From contig NZ_CP041025.1 of assembly GCF_006385135.1 (NCBI RefSeq), forward strand, positions 124,001 through 188,000: a stretch of 64,000 nt of DNA. Direction: 5' to 3'. Below, one piece after another: positions 39,322-48,903 of this stretch; within the stretch, counting starts at the first letter, position 1; each line of letters opens with the position of its first letter. The notes below the pieces were generated by a model, which was not told the DNA's origin, ran no database searches, and saw nothing but the letters and a program-made list of their open reading frames with translations. The position numbers were made by a program, and so were the translations under genes. This DNA comes from Paremcibacter congregatus. Its GTDB lineage: Bacteria > Pseudomonadota > Alphaproteobacteria > Sphingomonadales > Emcibacteraceae.

Positions 39322-40779
39322 ATGACCAAGGCTATTATGTTTCAAGGCACCGGCTCCGATGTCGGCAAGTCGCTGATTGTCGCCGGATTATGCCGGGCGT
39401 TCACGCGCCGGGGCCTTACTGTTTTGCCGTTCAAGCCGCAGAATATGTCCAACAATGCGGCGGTGACCGCGGACGGGGGCGAGATCGGCCGGGCCCAGGC
39501 CTTGCAGGCGCTCGCCTGCGGTGTCGCGCCGACGGTGCATATGAACCCGGTGCTGCTCAAACCCCAGTCCGACAAGGGCGCGCAGGTGGTGGTTCAGGGC
39601 CGGGTGCGCGGCAGCTATATGGCGCGGGATTATCAGGGCGACAAGCCCAATCTGCTGGGCGCGGTGATGGAAAGCTTCGCGATCCTGAAGCAGACCGCCG
39701 ATCTGGTGATTGTCGAGGGCGCGGGCAGCCCGGCGGAGGTTAACCTCAGGGCCGGAGATATCGCCAATATGGGTTTTGCCGTTGCCGCCGACTGTCCGGT
39801 TGTATTGATCGGCGACATTGATCGCGGCGGGGTCATCGCCAGCATCGTCGGCACGGAAGTTCTGCTGGATGAGATGGACAAGCGGATGATCGCCGGCTTT
39901 CTGATTAATAAATTTCGCGGTGATATCCGCCTGTTTGACGATGGCCTGACGATTACCGAACAGCGCTCCGGCTGGCGCAGCTTCGGGGTGGTGCCTTTCC
40001 TGCCCATTGTGGCAAAACTGCCGGCGGAAGACGCCGTGGCGCTCAGTCAGCCCCCCACGGACACATCAGGTCAAATTCATATTGTGGTGCCGATGCTGTC
40101 GCGCATTTCCAATTTCGACGATTTTGATCCCCTGAAAGCCGAGGAAGATGTGTTTCTCGAGATGATTCCGCCGGGCAGACCACTCCCGCGCAGCGCTGAC
40201 CTGATTATCATTCCGGGTACGAAATCAACCATCGTCGATCTGAAATTCCTTCGGGCCCAGGGTTGGGATATTGATATTCTCAACCATCATCGCCACGGCG
40301 GGCGGGTCATGGGTATCTGTGGCGGTTATCAGATGCTCGGGCAAATAATATCCGATCCGGACGGCATTGAAGGCGACGCGGGCGAGGTCGCGGGGCTTGG
40401 CCTGCTGGATGTCTCGACCTGTCTGACCGATGACAAACGTCTGGAACAGGTCACGGGGGTATATTTGCCGTCGGGGGAAAAAATACGCGGATATGAAATG
40501 CATATGGGGCGGACAAGCGGCCCCGATTGCGCCCGGCCCCTGCTTGACATGGCGGGGCCACAGGACGGGGCCCAATCGACGGGCGGCCGGGTCATGGGCT
40601 GTTATCTGCATGGCCTGTTTGCCGAGAACCGATTCCGGGCGGCGTTTCTGTCAGAATTCCAGACCCGCGATGCCGGGTTGCGCGATTATGACGCCGGGGT
40701 TGAACAGGCGTTAAATCAGCTTGCCGATCATCTGGAGCAGCATCTTGATCTTGACGCCCTTTACGCCGCCGCGCGCTGA
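39322..40779 (+). CDS. cobQ: Cobyric acid synthase
   Basis: Amidates adenosylcobyrinic acid a,c-diamide at four carboxylates using glutamine and ATP, in cobalamin synthesis. The 485-residue protein has the N-terminal P-loop [33 protein letters not shown] and a C-terminal class I glutamine amidotransferase domain with the nucleophile in [13 protein letters not shown] and the His in [15 protein letters not shown]. Other cob genes are not in the window. No cobalamin riboswitch fits the 76-bp upstream gap. Confidence 0.95.
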   Translation: MTKAIMFQGTGSDVGKSLIVAGLCRAFTRRGLTVLPFKPQNMSNNAAVTADGGEIGRAQALQALACGVAPTVHMNPVLLKPQSDKGAQVVVQGRVRGSYMARDYQGDKPNLLGAVMESFAILKQTADLVIVEGAGSPAEVNLRAGDIANMGFAVAADCPVVLIGDIDRGGVIASIVGTEVLLDEMDKRMIAGFLINKFRGDIRLFDDGLTITEQRSGWRSFGVVPFLPIVAKLPAEDAVALSQPPTDTSGQIHIVVPMLSRISNFDDFDPLKAEEDVFLEMIPPGRPLPRSADLIIIPGTKSTIVDLKFLRAQGWDIDILNHHRHGGRVMGICGGYQMLGQIISDPDGIEGDAGEVAGLGLLDVSTCLTDDKRLEQVTGVYLPSGEKIRGYEMHMGRTSGPDCARPLLDMAGPQDGAQSTGGRVMGCYLHGLFAENRFRAAFLSEFQTRDAGLRDYDAGVEQALNQLADHLEQHLDLDALYAAAR

Positions 40780-40786
40780 GAGGCGT

Positions 40787-41914
40787 TTATAACCTGTCGA
40801 TAATCCCGGCCAGAGCGTCCAGTTGGGCGCGACCCAGTTTATTGCTGCGTTCCGGGGACCAGCCGGTGTGGGAATTCGGGCTGTCGATTGTATCCTTGAA
40901 CGGCATCTCCAGTGTCATGGAGACGGCATTATAGCGGTGCGCCAGTTGATTGGTGCCGACGGTCATATTGGCGGAGCCGGGTTCGCCTTTCGGGTAGCCC
41001 TGTTCCATCTGGAAGTCGGGGTTGGCCTGCATCAGGTGGCGCTGGTAGTCATAGGCGAGATCGAGCTGGGCCGGGTCCACATCCGCGTTGCCTTCGAAAC
41101 AGGCGATGAAATTATAGGGCAGGGCCTCGTCGCCGTGGCAATCCAGAACCAGATCAACGCCGGTTTCGTCCATTTTGCCGCGGACATAGAAAACTTCCGG
41201 GCTGCGTTCCAGAGAAGGATCTTCCCATTCGCGATTAAGGTTGGCGCCACAGGCGTTGGTGCGCAGGTGGCCGCGGCGGCTGCCATCAGGATTCATATTG
41301 GGCACCACATAAAAAACCGCCTTTTCCAGCAGCTGACGGCTGAGGGCGTCATCTTCATCAAGCAGACGCTCTAGAAAGCCTTCCACGCACCATTCGGCCA
41401 TGGTTTCGCCGGGATGCTGGCGGGCGATGACCCAGATGACTTTTTTGCCGACCGCCATGTCGCCGATGGTCAGAAGGTCGATATCCTGCCCGTCGAGCGT
41501 TTCTCCGATCACATGCATTTTAACCTTGTCGTCTTCGGCGGCCTGTGAAATCAGATCATGGTGACGTTCCATGCTATAAGGCGCGAAATAGGCATAATAG
41601 ATGCTGTCGCTATCGGGGATATGCTGAATGGTGAGTTCCCCGTCATGATAAACGGTGCTGACCCGGAACCATTCCTGACGATCGTATGAGGCGCAGGCCT
41701 GATAGCCGGGCCACCCGTCGACATAAGCCGCGCCGGCGGCATTTTCAATGGTCATGGCGCAGAGCTGCCCCTTGGCGCCGGTCAGACGAAAATGGAACCA
41801 TTGGTAAAAGTCGCTGTTATTGTCTTTGCGGATGTTGAGACGAATGTTGCTGGGACTGCCGGCCTCGATCACCTCGATATTGCCGGAATCAAAATTGCTG
41901 CTGATTTTTACCAT
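40787..41914 (-). CDS. M14-family zinc carboxypeptidase, cytosolic type
   Basis: 375 residues, no signal peptide. An N-terminal beta domain (1-115) precedes the M14 catalytic domain with zinc ligands in ARQHPGETMAEWCVEGFLE (HPGE), VPNMNPDGSRRGHLRTN and DCHGDEALPY, and the catalytic Glu in VSMTLEMPFKDT. This is the pattern of cytosolic carboxypeptidase-like M14 proteins in bacteria. It likely trims peptides; its 3' end is 7 bp from the cobQ stop. Confidence 0.9.
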   Translation of the reverse strand: MVKISSNFDSGNIEVIEAGSPSNIRLNIRKDNNSDFYQWFHFRLTGAKGQLCAMTIENAAGAAYVDGWPGYQACASYDRQEWFRVSTVYHDGELTIQHIPDSDSIYYAYFAPYSMERHHDLISQAAEDDKVKMHVIGETLDGQDIDLLTIGDMAVGKKVIWVIARQHPGETMAEWCVEGFLERLLDEDDALSRQLLEKAVFYVVPNMNPDGSRRGHLRTNACGANLNREWEDPSLERSPEVFYVRGKMDETGVDLVLDCHGDEALPYNFIACFEGNADVDPAQLDLAYDYQRHLMQANPDFQMEQGYPKGEPGSANMTVGTNQLAHRYNAVSMTLEMPFKDTIDSPNSHTGWSPERSNKLGRAQLDALAGIIDRL

Positions 41915-42129
41915 GGGAATGCCTGCTGCTTTTTGGGTTGTGAATATCCTCGTTATATGGCGAATTTCAAAGGCTGTAAACCGACAGTTTATCGCCCTAA
42001 TAACTTCCTAAAAATAATTACTTTGAAAAACAAAGTAATTTGTGCAATAACAATCAGGAAGTTGATTCGGTCGAAACCGACCAGACAACATTCTTTGAAC
42101 AAAGATACTTAAACTTTATGGAGATTAAA

Positions 42130-42750
42130 ATGACGGGACAAACTTATACTGCCGAAGAAAATTTGGCTTATATCCGGGAGATCATGCAGAAAACGCGTAA
42201 ACGCACCACAAGTGCGGGGTCCTTTCTCGCCGTGTGGGGGAGCCTGAGTGCCATTGTGACATTATTCCAGTATCTGGCGGTGGTGGGCACATTCCCTTTG
42301 GTTTATATGCCCTATCTATGGGCTGCTTTTGTTATCTCGGGGGTTTCCTTCTCGATCTTGAAGGGACGGCAACTTGCCCGGGAAAAGGGCGAGCCTTGTG
42401 GCGACGAATTAATCACAACCAGCTTATTTTCCTCCATCGGAATTTCTCTCGGCGTGTTTTTCTTTGCCACCCTGCTCGCCGGGATTTTAGGGTTGGTTTC
42501 ACACATCGGCACAGAAGTCTGCTATGTCGTTTCGCTGGTGATGGCGATTGCCTTCTACGTGTCTTCCTATAGCACGGGCATCACCTGGTTCCGGCTGGTG
42601 GCCTATGGTTGGTGGGCCGCCGTCATTTTGTTTGTCCTGAAACCCTTCGCCGCAGAATATCTGTTGTTGATTATTGCTGTGCTGGATTTCCTGCTGCTGG
42701 CGCTACCCGGCTTCAAACTGATGAGCCTCGCCAAGCATGACCAGACGTAA
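42130..42750 (+). CDS. Membrane protein paired with a winged-helix regulator
   Basis: 206 residues with an N-terminal cytoplasmic segment (YTAEENLAYIREIMQKTRKR) and about six hydrophobic helices in three hairpins (from about residues 30 to 195). No named family is recognised. MTGQTYTAEE at 42130 is chosen because GGAG lies 7 nt upstream. It is 11 bp from the regulator gene downstream; such membrane-protein/PadR- or winged-helix pairs are common in proteobacteria and may sense an envelope condition. Confidence 0.75.
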   Translation: MTGQTYTAEENLAYIREIMQKTRKRTTSAGSFLAVWGSLSAIVTLFQYLAVVGTFPLVYMPYLWAAFVISGVSFSILKGRQLAREKGEPCGDELITTSLFSSIGISLGVFFFATLLAGILGLVSHIGTEVCYVVSLVMAIAFYVSSYSTGITWFRLVAYGWWAAVILFVLKPFAAEYLLLIIAVLDFLLLALPGFKLMSLAKHDQT

Positions 42751-42761
42751 GGGAGGCGTTC

Positions 42762-43088
42762 ATGACAACTTTTGATCATAAGGAGATCAACGACGTGATC
42801 CATGGCCGGGTGCGTCTGGCGATCATGTCCTGTCTGGCGAGCGCCCCCCCGGAGGATAGCGGAGAGACCGCCGGCGTTGATTTTACCCAACTCAAGCAGC
42901 AGATCAATGTTTCCGATGGTAATCTGTCAACCCATATGACCAAGTTGGAGGAAGCCGGTTATCTTGAGATCACCAAACAGTTCAAAGGTAAACGTCCGCA
43001 AACCATCTGTCACCTGACTCCGGCGGGGCGGGAGGCCTTTCTTGCCTATGTCGCCCATCTGGAAAGCTTGCTGCCGCCAAAATTATAG
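42762..43088 (+). CDS. Winged-helix transcriptional regulator (MarR/ArsR-like)
   Basis: 108 residues: VIHGRVRLAIMSCLASAPPE, FTQLKQQINVSDGNLSTHMT and LEEAGYLEITKQFKGKRPQT followed by a wing, the stand-alone winged-helix type that includes ArsR-like regulators without metal-binding cysteines. Co-transcribed with the upstream membrane protein, probably as an auto-regulator of the pair. Ligand unknown. Confidence 0.82.
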   Translation: MTTFDHKEINDVIHGRVRLAIMSCLASAPPEDSGETAGVDFTQLKQQINVSDGNLSTHMTKLEEAGYLEITKQFKGKRPQTICHLTPAGREAFLAYVAHLESLLPPKL

Positions 43089-43190
43089 CAGATTCTGCCG
43101 TCACCATTGCAAGACGGCCTACCCCTAACCAGCGAATATCAGGAACATAACTTGAACATGATGTAGAAAATGTCCCAATAAGGGAGCTGA

Positions 43191-43274
43191 ATGGAAGATT
43201 CTTTTCTTTTCGACTCCCTTTTCCCGTCTGCGGGTGACAGTCACAAAATTTTCTGCCAGACTGCGGAACCTTAA
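43191..43274 (+). CDS. Possible leader ORF upstream of the peptide transporter
   Basis: 27 codons from an ATG with GGGAG 5 nt upstream, ending 44 bp before the POT transporter start. The product MEDSFLFDSLFPSAGDSHKI is not recognised. Support is the ribosome-binding site and position only, so it may be spurious. Confidence 0.3.
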   Translation: MEDSFLFDSLFPSAGDSHKIFCQTAEP

Positions 43275-43318
43275 AAATGATAAACAACAATAACTGTAAC
43301 TTTGTCTAGGGGACAATA

Positions 43319-44893
43319 ATGTCTGATACAACAAATGACTCCAACGTCGACGTGGACGCTGAGGATTTCTATAAAGGGTCGCAGGAACGGGAATTGATGG
43401 GTCATCCCATTGGTTTGGCTATATGTTTTCTGACCGAAATGTGGGAGCGTTTTTCCTACTACGGCATGCGCACCATTCTCGTGCTATATCTGGTGAAATA
43501 CCACCTGTACAGCGCGGCTGAAGGCAGCATGATCTACGGCGCCTATGCCGGTCTGGTCTATATGATGCCAATCATTGGCGGCTATATGGCCGACCGTTAT
43601 CTCGGCAGCCGAAAGGCCGTGACCTACGGGGCGATCCTCTTGGTGGCCGGACACGGCCTGATGGCGTTCCATGGCCCGGCGTCCTTTATGGACGGTGATA
43701 TGGTGGTGCGGGATGAATTCTATATTGGTGTGTTCTTTATGGCTTTGGCCCTGATCATTACCGGTGTTGGCTTCCTGAAAGCCAATATCTCGACCATCGT
43801 TGGCGCCTTGTACGGCCCTAATGATCCCCGGCGCGACGGCGGGTTCTCCATCTTCTATATGGGTATTAATCTGGGGTCACTTTTCTCGACGGCCCTCGTG
43901 GGTTATGTTGGCGAGACTTATGGCTGGAACTATGGTTTCTCCATCGCCGGTATCGGGATGTTGTTTGGCCTGTTGGTCTTCCTTTGGGGACAGCGTTACC
44001 TTGATGGCCGCGCCGAACCTAGCAACCCGGCCATTCTGAAGGAAAAATCCCTTATTGGTCTGAACAAGGAATGGACGATCTATCTGTTTGGTCTTGGTCT
44101 GGTTCTGGTCACATGGGTGCTGGTGCAATATCAGGCATTTGTGGGCTCTCTTTTGGGGGTTTCCGGCTTTGTCTCGATCGCGGTCATTCTCACCTATGCC
44201 TTTGTTAAATGTAACAAGGTAGAGCGGGAGCGGATCATGGTGGCTTGTTTCCTGATCGCCATTCAGTCCATCTTCTGGGCCTTGTTTGAACAGCAGGCGG
44301 CGAGTTTGACCCTTCTGGCGGATCAGCAATTTGATCTCAATATACTGGGTATGAATGTCCTGGCTTCTCAGGTACAGCTGCTCAATGCGTTGTTCATCGT
44401 CATGCTGGCGCCGGTTATGGCCTGGCTGTGGGTGGCCTTGGCGAAGAAGCACAAAGAACCATCGACGCCGGGTAAATTCGGTCTGGCGATGCTGCTGATC
44501 GGTCTGGGCTATATTGTCTTTTCCTGGGGCATGAGCCTGGATGCGAGTCAGTCAAAGAGCTTCATCTGGCTGGTGTTTATCTATCTGTCCCTGACCTTGG
44601 CGGAATTGTGTCTCAGCCCGGTCGGTCTGTCCATGGTGACCAAGCTTGCCGTCAGCAAGATTGTTGGCATGATGATGGGCACCTGGTTCCTGTTCACCGC
44701 TCTGGGGAATTATGTTGCGGGCTGGATCAGTTCCCTGACCGGCAGCAGTGCCCACGGGGTTGACAGCGGACAGCTGGATATTATGGCGACCATGGAAGTC
44801 TATTCCAACATCGGCTATCTCAGCATGGGTGTCGGTGTCTTTATTCTGGCGCTGACCCCGCTGATGAAGAAATATATGCACGGCGTACACTAG
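43319..44893 (+). CDS. POT/PTR2-family proton-coupled peptide transporter
   Basis: 524-residue major-facilitator of the proton-dependent oligopeptide family. Signatures are the ExxER motif in TEMWERFSYYGMRTILVLYL, GFLKANISTIVGALYG, FSIFYMGINLGSLFSTALVG and the TM10-type region ALFEQQAASLTLLA. About 14 hydrophobic segments. It imports di- and tripeptides, consistent with the M28 and M14 peptidases on either side. A strong terminator follows. Confidence 0.95.
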   Translation: MSDTTNDSNVDVDAEDFYKGSQERELMGHPIGLAICFLTEMWERFSYYGMRTILVLYLVKYHLYSAAEGSMIYGAYAGLVYMMPIIGGYMADRYLGSRKAVTYGAILLVAGHGLMAFHGPASFMDGDMVVRDEFYIGVFFMALALIITGVGFLKANISTIVGALYGPNDPRRDGGFSIFYMGINLGSLFSTALVGYVGETYGWNYGFSIAGIGMLFGLLVFLWGQRYLDGRAEPSNPAILKEKSLIGLNKEWTIYLFGLGLVLVTWVLVQYQAFVGSLLGVSGFVSIAVILTYAFVKCNKVERERIMVACFLIAIQSIFWALFEQQAASLTLLADQQFDLNILGMNVLASQVQLLNALFIVMLAPVMAWLWVALAKKHKEPSTPGKFGLAMLLIGLGYIVFSWGMSLDASQSKSFIWLVFIYLSLTLAELCLSPVGLSMVTKLAVSKIVGMMMGTWFLFTALGNYVAGWISSLTGSSAHGVDSGQLDIMATMEVYSNIGYLSMGVGVFILALTPLMKKYMHGVH

Positions 44894-44921
44894 GCCGCCG
44901 TCGCCTTTAAATGACAAAAAG

Positions 44922-44954
44922 AAAGCCGCGCAGAGCATGCTCTGCGCGGCTTTT
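44922..44954. terminator. Bidirectional Rho-independent terminator
   Basis: Perfect inverted repeat with arms AAAGCCGCGCAGAGCA and TGCTCTGCGCGGCTTT between the convergent POT transporter and M28 peptidase genes, with A and T runs at its ends. Confidence 0.92.
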
Positions 44955-44975
44955 ATCATGTGTCGCGCCGGGGGG

Positions 44976-46385
44976 CTATTTCCGGAAGTCGATCCCGCTT
45001 TGGGCGGCGAAATAGCTGAAGATGGTGAAGACGGCTGTATTCTGTTTCAATGCCTCCGGATCGACCTTGTCGAGGGTGTCGTTATCCGTGTGGTGATAGT
45101 CGAAATACTTCATGCCGTCGGGGCTGAAATTAACCGCGGGCATGCCGGCCTTGCCGAGCAGGCTGAGGTCCGACTGTCCCTTGGCGTCGTTTTTAGGGCT
45201 CAGCGACACACCAAGCGGCGCCAGAAGATGCGCCAGTTCACGGATATGGTTAAGGGCGGCGGGGCCAACACCGGGCACCATTTCATAAATAAGACCAACA
45301 CCGAAATCCCATTCCGCGCCGATGACATGCTGGGCGATCTCGTTTTCATGATCCTTCATATAGTGTTTGACGCCGACGAGGCCAACTTCCTCGGCCGCGA
45401 ACAGAATGACGCGAATGGTGCGTTTCGGGCGTTCTGGCAGATTGGCGATATGATGGGCGGCGGCGAGGGTGACGCTGACCCCGATGCCGTCATCGACCGC
45501 CCCGGTGCCCACATCCCAACTGTCAAGATGGGCTGCCATGACCACGATTTCTTCCGGCTTCTCGCTGCCGGTAATTTCGCCGATGACATTGGCGGTGATG
45601 ACCGGCACGTCATCTTTACGCTCTGCGGTCAGTTTGAGAAAAATCTCGACCGGCTTGCCGCGGGAAATCGTCCGTGACAACAGATCCGCATCAGGATTGG
45701 ACAGGGCGGCCGCGGGAATCCTGGTGATGCCGTCTTTATAATTTGTGCCGCCGGTATGGCCGAGGCGATTATTATCGGTGCCGACAGAGCGCATGACATA
45801 AGCCACGGCACCTTTGCTCGCGGCCATGCTGGGACCGGCGCCACGGGCCTTGACCGCCGGGCCATATCCGGCGCCGTTAATTTTGCGTTCCATACGGAAG
45901 GACACATAGGCGATTTTGCCCTCAAGACTGCCCTCAGGGGCGGCTTCGAGTGCGGCGAAATCTTTAAATTCGACCACCTCGGCTTTCAGACCGTCTTCCG
46001 GGGTGCCGGTGCTGCCGCCCAGGGCGATGGCGACCATCTTCTGGGGGTAGGGGGCGATGATGCGCGCCTCGGCGACACCACGTGTCCAGGTGACATGCTG
46101 AACCTCTTCGGTCCAGACTTTGTCAAAGCCCAGCTGCTTCATTTTGGCCACGGCCCATGTGATGCCCTGAGCGTCACCGGGGGTCCCGACCAGACGCGGA
46201 CCGACTTCGGTGGTGAGAGATTCATCGATCTCGTAAGCGAGATTGGACTGGAGAGCGGTTTTCTTCAGCGCCATGATGTTGGCGGTATCGCCATCGGTGA
46301 GGCTTTGGGCCTGCAGCAGAGGAGCCGGGACGCTAAAGGCCAATGTGAGAATACCCGTAAGGGCGGTTTTTTTTAGATTTAACAT
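44976..46385 (-). CDS. Exported M28-family aminopeptidase/carboxypeptidase Q-like
   Basis: 469 residues with a signal peptide (MLNLKKTALTGILTLAFSVP, cut near LQAQ-SL). Zinc ligands and catalysis are seen in VVMAAHLDSWDVGTGAVDDG (His and Asp), FAAEEVGLVGVKHYM (Glu-Glu) and the last His in DYHHTDNDTLDKVDPEAL; a protease-associated domain lies between residues about 130 and 260. Similar to PGCP/carboxypeptidase Q. It probably releases amino acids or dipeptides in the periplasm for uptake, for example by the adjacent POT carrier. Confidence 0.92.
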   Translation of the reverse strand: MLNLKKTALTGILTLAFSVPAPLLQAQSLTDGDTANIMALKKTALQSNLAYEIDESLTTEVGPRLVGTPGDAQGITWAVAKMKQLGFDKVWTEEVQHVTWTRGVAEARIIAPYPQKMVAIALGGSTGTPEDGLKAEVVEFKDFAALEAAPEGSLEGKIAYVSFRMERKINGAGYGPAVKARGAGPSMAASKGAVAYVMRSVGTDNNRLGHTGGTNYKDGITRIPAAALSNPDADLLSRTISRGKPVEIFLKLTAERKDDVPVITANVIGEITGSEKPEEIVVMAAHLDSWDVGTGAVDDGIGVSVTLAAAHHIANLPERPKRTIRVILFAAEEVGLVGVKHYMKDHENEIAQHVIGAEWDFGVGLIYEMVPGVGPAALNHIRELAHLLAPLGVSLSPKNDAKGQSDLSLLGKAGMPAVNFSPDGMKYFDYHHTDNDTLDKVDPEALKQNTAVFTIFSYFAAQSGIDFRK

Positions 46386-46569
46386 AAGGACATATCTCGA
46401 TATTATTTATCATTATAATTCAGGAGTCGTCGTATTATATACGGAAGTTTTATTATTATTTTTGTGGAGGCCATTCTGAGTCAGGCTCGGGGCGAAATCA
46501 ACCGTTAAGTGTGAAAAACCGGTTAAAGTTGGGTTCTTATCGTCCCCGAAAATATTTTGCAGCGCAGCA

Positions 46570-46589
46570 TATTGCAATGCAGTGCAATA
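46570..46589. promoter_or_regulatory. Inverted repeat upstream of the malyl-CoA/mesaconyl-CoA operon
   Basis: TATTGCA and TGCAATA are perfect 7-bp arms separated by 6 bp, 73-92 bp before the CitE-like start. TTGCAA-type half-sites are reported for ScfR-type regulators (RamB, PccR, MccR) of acyl-CoA assimilation, so such a regulator is a candidate. The 9-mer CATATTGCA at 46568-46576 also occurs, reversed, at 8028-8036 upstream of the other malyl-CoA-lyase-like gene. Confidence 0.45.
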
Positions 46590-46662
46590 AATACTATAAG
46601 TTCGTTATAAAAAAATACCGATTTAAGACATAATATATCAAAAAAGCGAAGGACTATGTTTC

Positions 46663-47562
46663 ATGAGTGATCACAGCCGTAATCTTGCCGAGCCTTCTGT
46701 TCGACCACGCCGCAGTGTTCTGTATATGCCGGGGTCCAACCCGCGGGCGCTGGAAAAAGCCAAATCCCTGGCCGCGGATGGTTTGATCCTTGATCTGGAA
46801 GATGCGGTGGCGATTGACGCCAAGGTGGCCGCCCGGGACCTGGTGTGTGCGGCGGTAAAAGAAGGCGGTTACGGCGCACGGGAAGTGATCATTCGGGTTA
46901 ATGGGCTCGACAGCCCGTGGGGTGAAGCAGACATCAAGGCCGCCTGCGCCGCCGGTCCTGATGCGATCCTGCTGCCGAAAGTCGAAAGCGCGGTTCTGGT
47001 GCGTCAGGTGGAACAGATGATGCAGGAATTTGACGCGCCGGCCCACACGAAAATCTGGTGCATGATGGAAACTCCGCGCGGCATGTTGCGGGCCGAGGAA
47101 ATCGCCGGCGCCAGCGACAGGCTGACCTGCTTCGTGATGGGCACCAGTGATCTGGTCAAGGATCTGCATGCACACCATACCCTGATGCGGTTGCCGGTGG
47201 TGACCAGTCTCGGGCTGTGTCTGCTGGCGGCCCGGGCCGAGGGACTGGATATTCTCGATGGCGTCTATCTTGATCTGGATGATGCGGAAGGCCATCGGGC
47301 CAGTTGTCAGCAGGGTCTTGAATTCGGTTTTGACGGCAAGACCATCATTCATCCGAAACAACTGGCGGACGCCAATGAGACCTTCGCGCCATCTGCGGCC
47401 GAACTGGAATATGCGGTCAAGATTATTGCCGCCTACCAAGCGGCGGAAAAGCAGGGCAAGGGCGTTGTCGTCGTTGACGGAAAACTGATTGAAAACCTGC
47501 ATGTGGAAAATGCCAAGCGGCTGGTGAGCCTTGCCGATGCCATCGCCGCCCTGGCGGAATAA
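46663..47562 (+). CDS. CitE-like protein, probable (3S)-malyl-CoA thioesterase/beta-methylmalyl-CoA lyase
   Basis: 299-residue CitE-superfamily TIM barrel: RSVLYMPGSNPRALEKAK, GLILDLEDAVAIDAKVAAR, AILLPKVESAVLV, MMETPRGMLRAEEIAG and TIIHPKQLADANETFAP. Its next gene, 12 bp downstream, is mesaconyl-CoA hydratase; the pair corresponds to Mcl2-Mch-type couples of the ethylmalonyl-CoA or related C5 dicarboxyl-CoA routes. Whether it cleaves, hydrolyses or condenses cannot be decided here. Crotonyl-CoA carboxylase/reductase is not in the window. Confidence 0.8.
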   Translation: MSDHSRNLAEPSVRPRRSVLYMPGSNPRALEKAKSLAADGLILDLEDAVAIDAKVAARDLVCAAVKEGGYGAREVIIRVNGLDSPWGEADIKAACAAGPDAILLPKVESAVLVRQVEQMMQEFDAPAHTKIWCMMETPRGMLRAEEIAGASDRLTCFVMGTSDLVKDLHAHHTLMRLPVVTSLGLCLLAARAEGLDILDGVYLDLDDAEGHRASCQQGLEFGFDGKTIIHPKQLADANETFAPSAAELEYAVKIIAAYQAAEKQGKGVVVVDGKLIENLHVENAKRLVSLADAIAALAE

Positions 47563-47574
47563 GGAACCTTTGAC

Positions 47575-48669
47575 ATGAGCAACATATCTTCCAAGACCTT
47601 TGAAGGTAATTATTTCGAAGACTTCAAGATGGGTCAGATCCTGAGGCATGCGACGCCGCGCACCATCACCACGGGCGACGTCAGTCTTTATTCGGCGCTC
47701 TATGGCATGCGGTTTGCGCTGCAATCGTCGGACGAATTCGCCCGCAATGTGGGCTATGCCGGTAATGGCGGGCTGGAAAGCGCGCCGGTGGATGATCTGC
47801 TGGCCTTTCATGTGGTGTTTGGCAAGACGGTGCCGGATATCTCGATCAATGCAGTGGCCAACCTGGGCTATGCCGATTGTCGTTTTCTGTTGCCGGTCTA
47901 TCCCGGCGACACGTTGAGGGCGGTGAGCACCGTCATCGGGCTGAAGGAAAATTCCAATGGCAAGACCGGTAATGTTTATGTCCGCACAGAAGGCGTCAAT
48001 CAACTGGGGGAACCGGTTCTGGAGTATGTGCGCTGGGTGATGATCAACAAGCGCACGCCGAGCCCGGCGGAATCCGCGCCCGAAGCGGTGCTGCCGGATC
48101 TGCCGGAGGCTGTGCGGCTGGAAGATCTCACGATTCCGGAAGGGTTAAGCTATGTCACCTATGAAAGCAGCCTGGCGGGGTCTGATTACATGTGGGAGGA
48201 TTATGCGGTTGGCGAGAAGATCAGTCATGTGGACGGTATGACCATCGAGGCGGCCGATCATATGCTGGCGACCCGCCTGTATCAGAATACCGCGAAAGTA
48301 CATTTTAATCTTCATGCCATGAAAGAGGGCCGACTTGGCGAACGTATTGTTTATGGCGGTCACGTGATTTCCCTGGCCCGGGCGTTGAGTTTCAATGGCC
48401 TGAGCAATGCCCAGACCGTGCTTGCGATTAACGCGGGACGGCATGTCAATCCCTGTATTGCGGGTGATACGGTCTATGCCTGGTCAGAAGTGCTCGACAA
48501 GGCGGAAGTGCCGGGGCGGGATGATCTCGGGGCGCTCAGGGTGCGGCTGGTGGCCCTGAAGGACAGGACTCCGGAAGGATTTCCCTACAAGACGCCCGAG
48601 GGCAAATATGACCCCGCGGTACTGCTTGATCTTGATATCTGGCTGCTGCTGCCGCGCCGGATGGCGTAA
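47575..48669 (+). CDS. mch: Mesaconyl-CoA hydratase
   Basis: 364 residues with two MaoC-type hot-dog domains. The N-terminal half shows YFEDFKMGQILRHATPRTIT, LQSSDEFARNVG, LLAFHVVFGKTVPDISINA and VYPGDTLRAVSTVIGLKENS, matching Rhodobacter Mch, which hydrates mesaconyl-C1-CoA to beta-methylmalyl-CoA. The C-terminal half keeps YAVGEKISHVDGMTIE and VYGGHVISLARALSFNG. It is the second gene of an operon with the CitE-like protein that would use beta-methylmalyl-CoA. Confidence 0.9.
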   Translation: MSNISSKTFEGNYFEDFKMGQILRHATPRTITTGDVSLYSALYGMRFALQSSDEFARNVGYAGNGGLESAPVDDLLAFHVVFGKTVPDISINAVANLGYADCRFLLPVYPGDTLRAVSTVIGLKENSNGKTGNVYVRTEGVNQLGEPVLEYVRWVMINKRTPSPAESAPEAVLPDLPEAVRLEDLTIPEGLSYVTYESSLAGSDYMWEDYAVGEKISHVDGMTIEAADHMLATRLYQNTAKVHFNLHAMKEGRLGERIVYGGHVISLARALSFNGLSNAQTVLAINAGRHVNPCIAGDTVYAWSEVLDKAEVPGRDDLGALRVRLVALKDRTPEGFPYKTPEGKYDPAVLLDLDIWLLLPRRMA

Positions 48670-48683
48670 AAATGAGGACTGGC

Positions 48684-48725
48684 CAGTACATATTGGCGTG
48701 ATTCTGCGCATAATAATATGTACTG
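48684..48725. promoter_or_regulatory. Inverted repeat downstream of mch
   Basis: Perfect 11-bp arms CAGTACATATT (48684-48694) and AATATGTACTG (48715-48725) with a 20-bp spacer, 14 bp after the mch stop. AT-rich with no T run, so possibly a regulatory cruciform or weak terminator. The right arm overlaps the TGTACTGATCGGT motif shared with the mdh promoter. Confidence 0.55.
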
Positions 48726-48731
48726 ATCGGT
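48719..48731 (+). promoter_or_regulatory. Motif shared by the sdh and mdh-suc upstream regions (copy 1)
   Basis: TGTACTGATCGGT occurs here, 172 bp before sdhC, and again at 54605-54617, 65 bp before mdh. Extended here it is GTACTGATCGGTAC, close to a palindrome, as for a TetR- or GntR-like dimer. A shared regulator of TCA-cycle operons is inferred. Confidence 0.5.
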
Positions 48732-48903
48732 ACAAAATGAAGAAATAAATAGCTTGAAATGTAAAAAATTGTCTATTAATGGCAATTAAAACCAATGTAG
48801 TCCTTGCTCTGTCTGACGTTTAGTTTTAAGAAAAAGGGGTACAAGGGTGTATAGAATGGCGTGAAAGATCTTTCGCGCATAGAAATCGAAGAGGGAGTAT
48901 CAG

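Noticed and set aside
46654-48003. Long minus-strand open frame of about 450 codons
   Set aside because: It is antisense to the CitE-like and mesaconyl-CoA hydratase genes, has no family pattern, and reflects high-GC codon bias.
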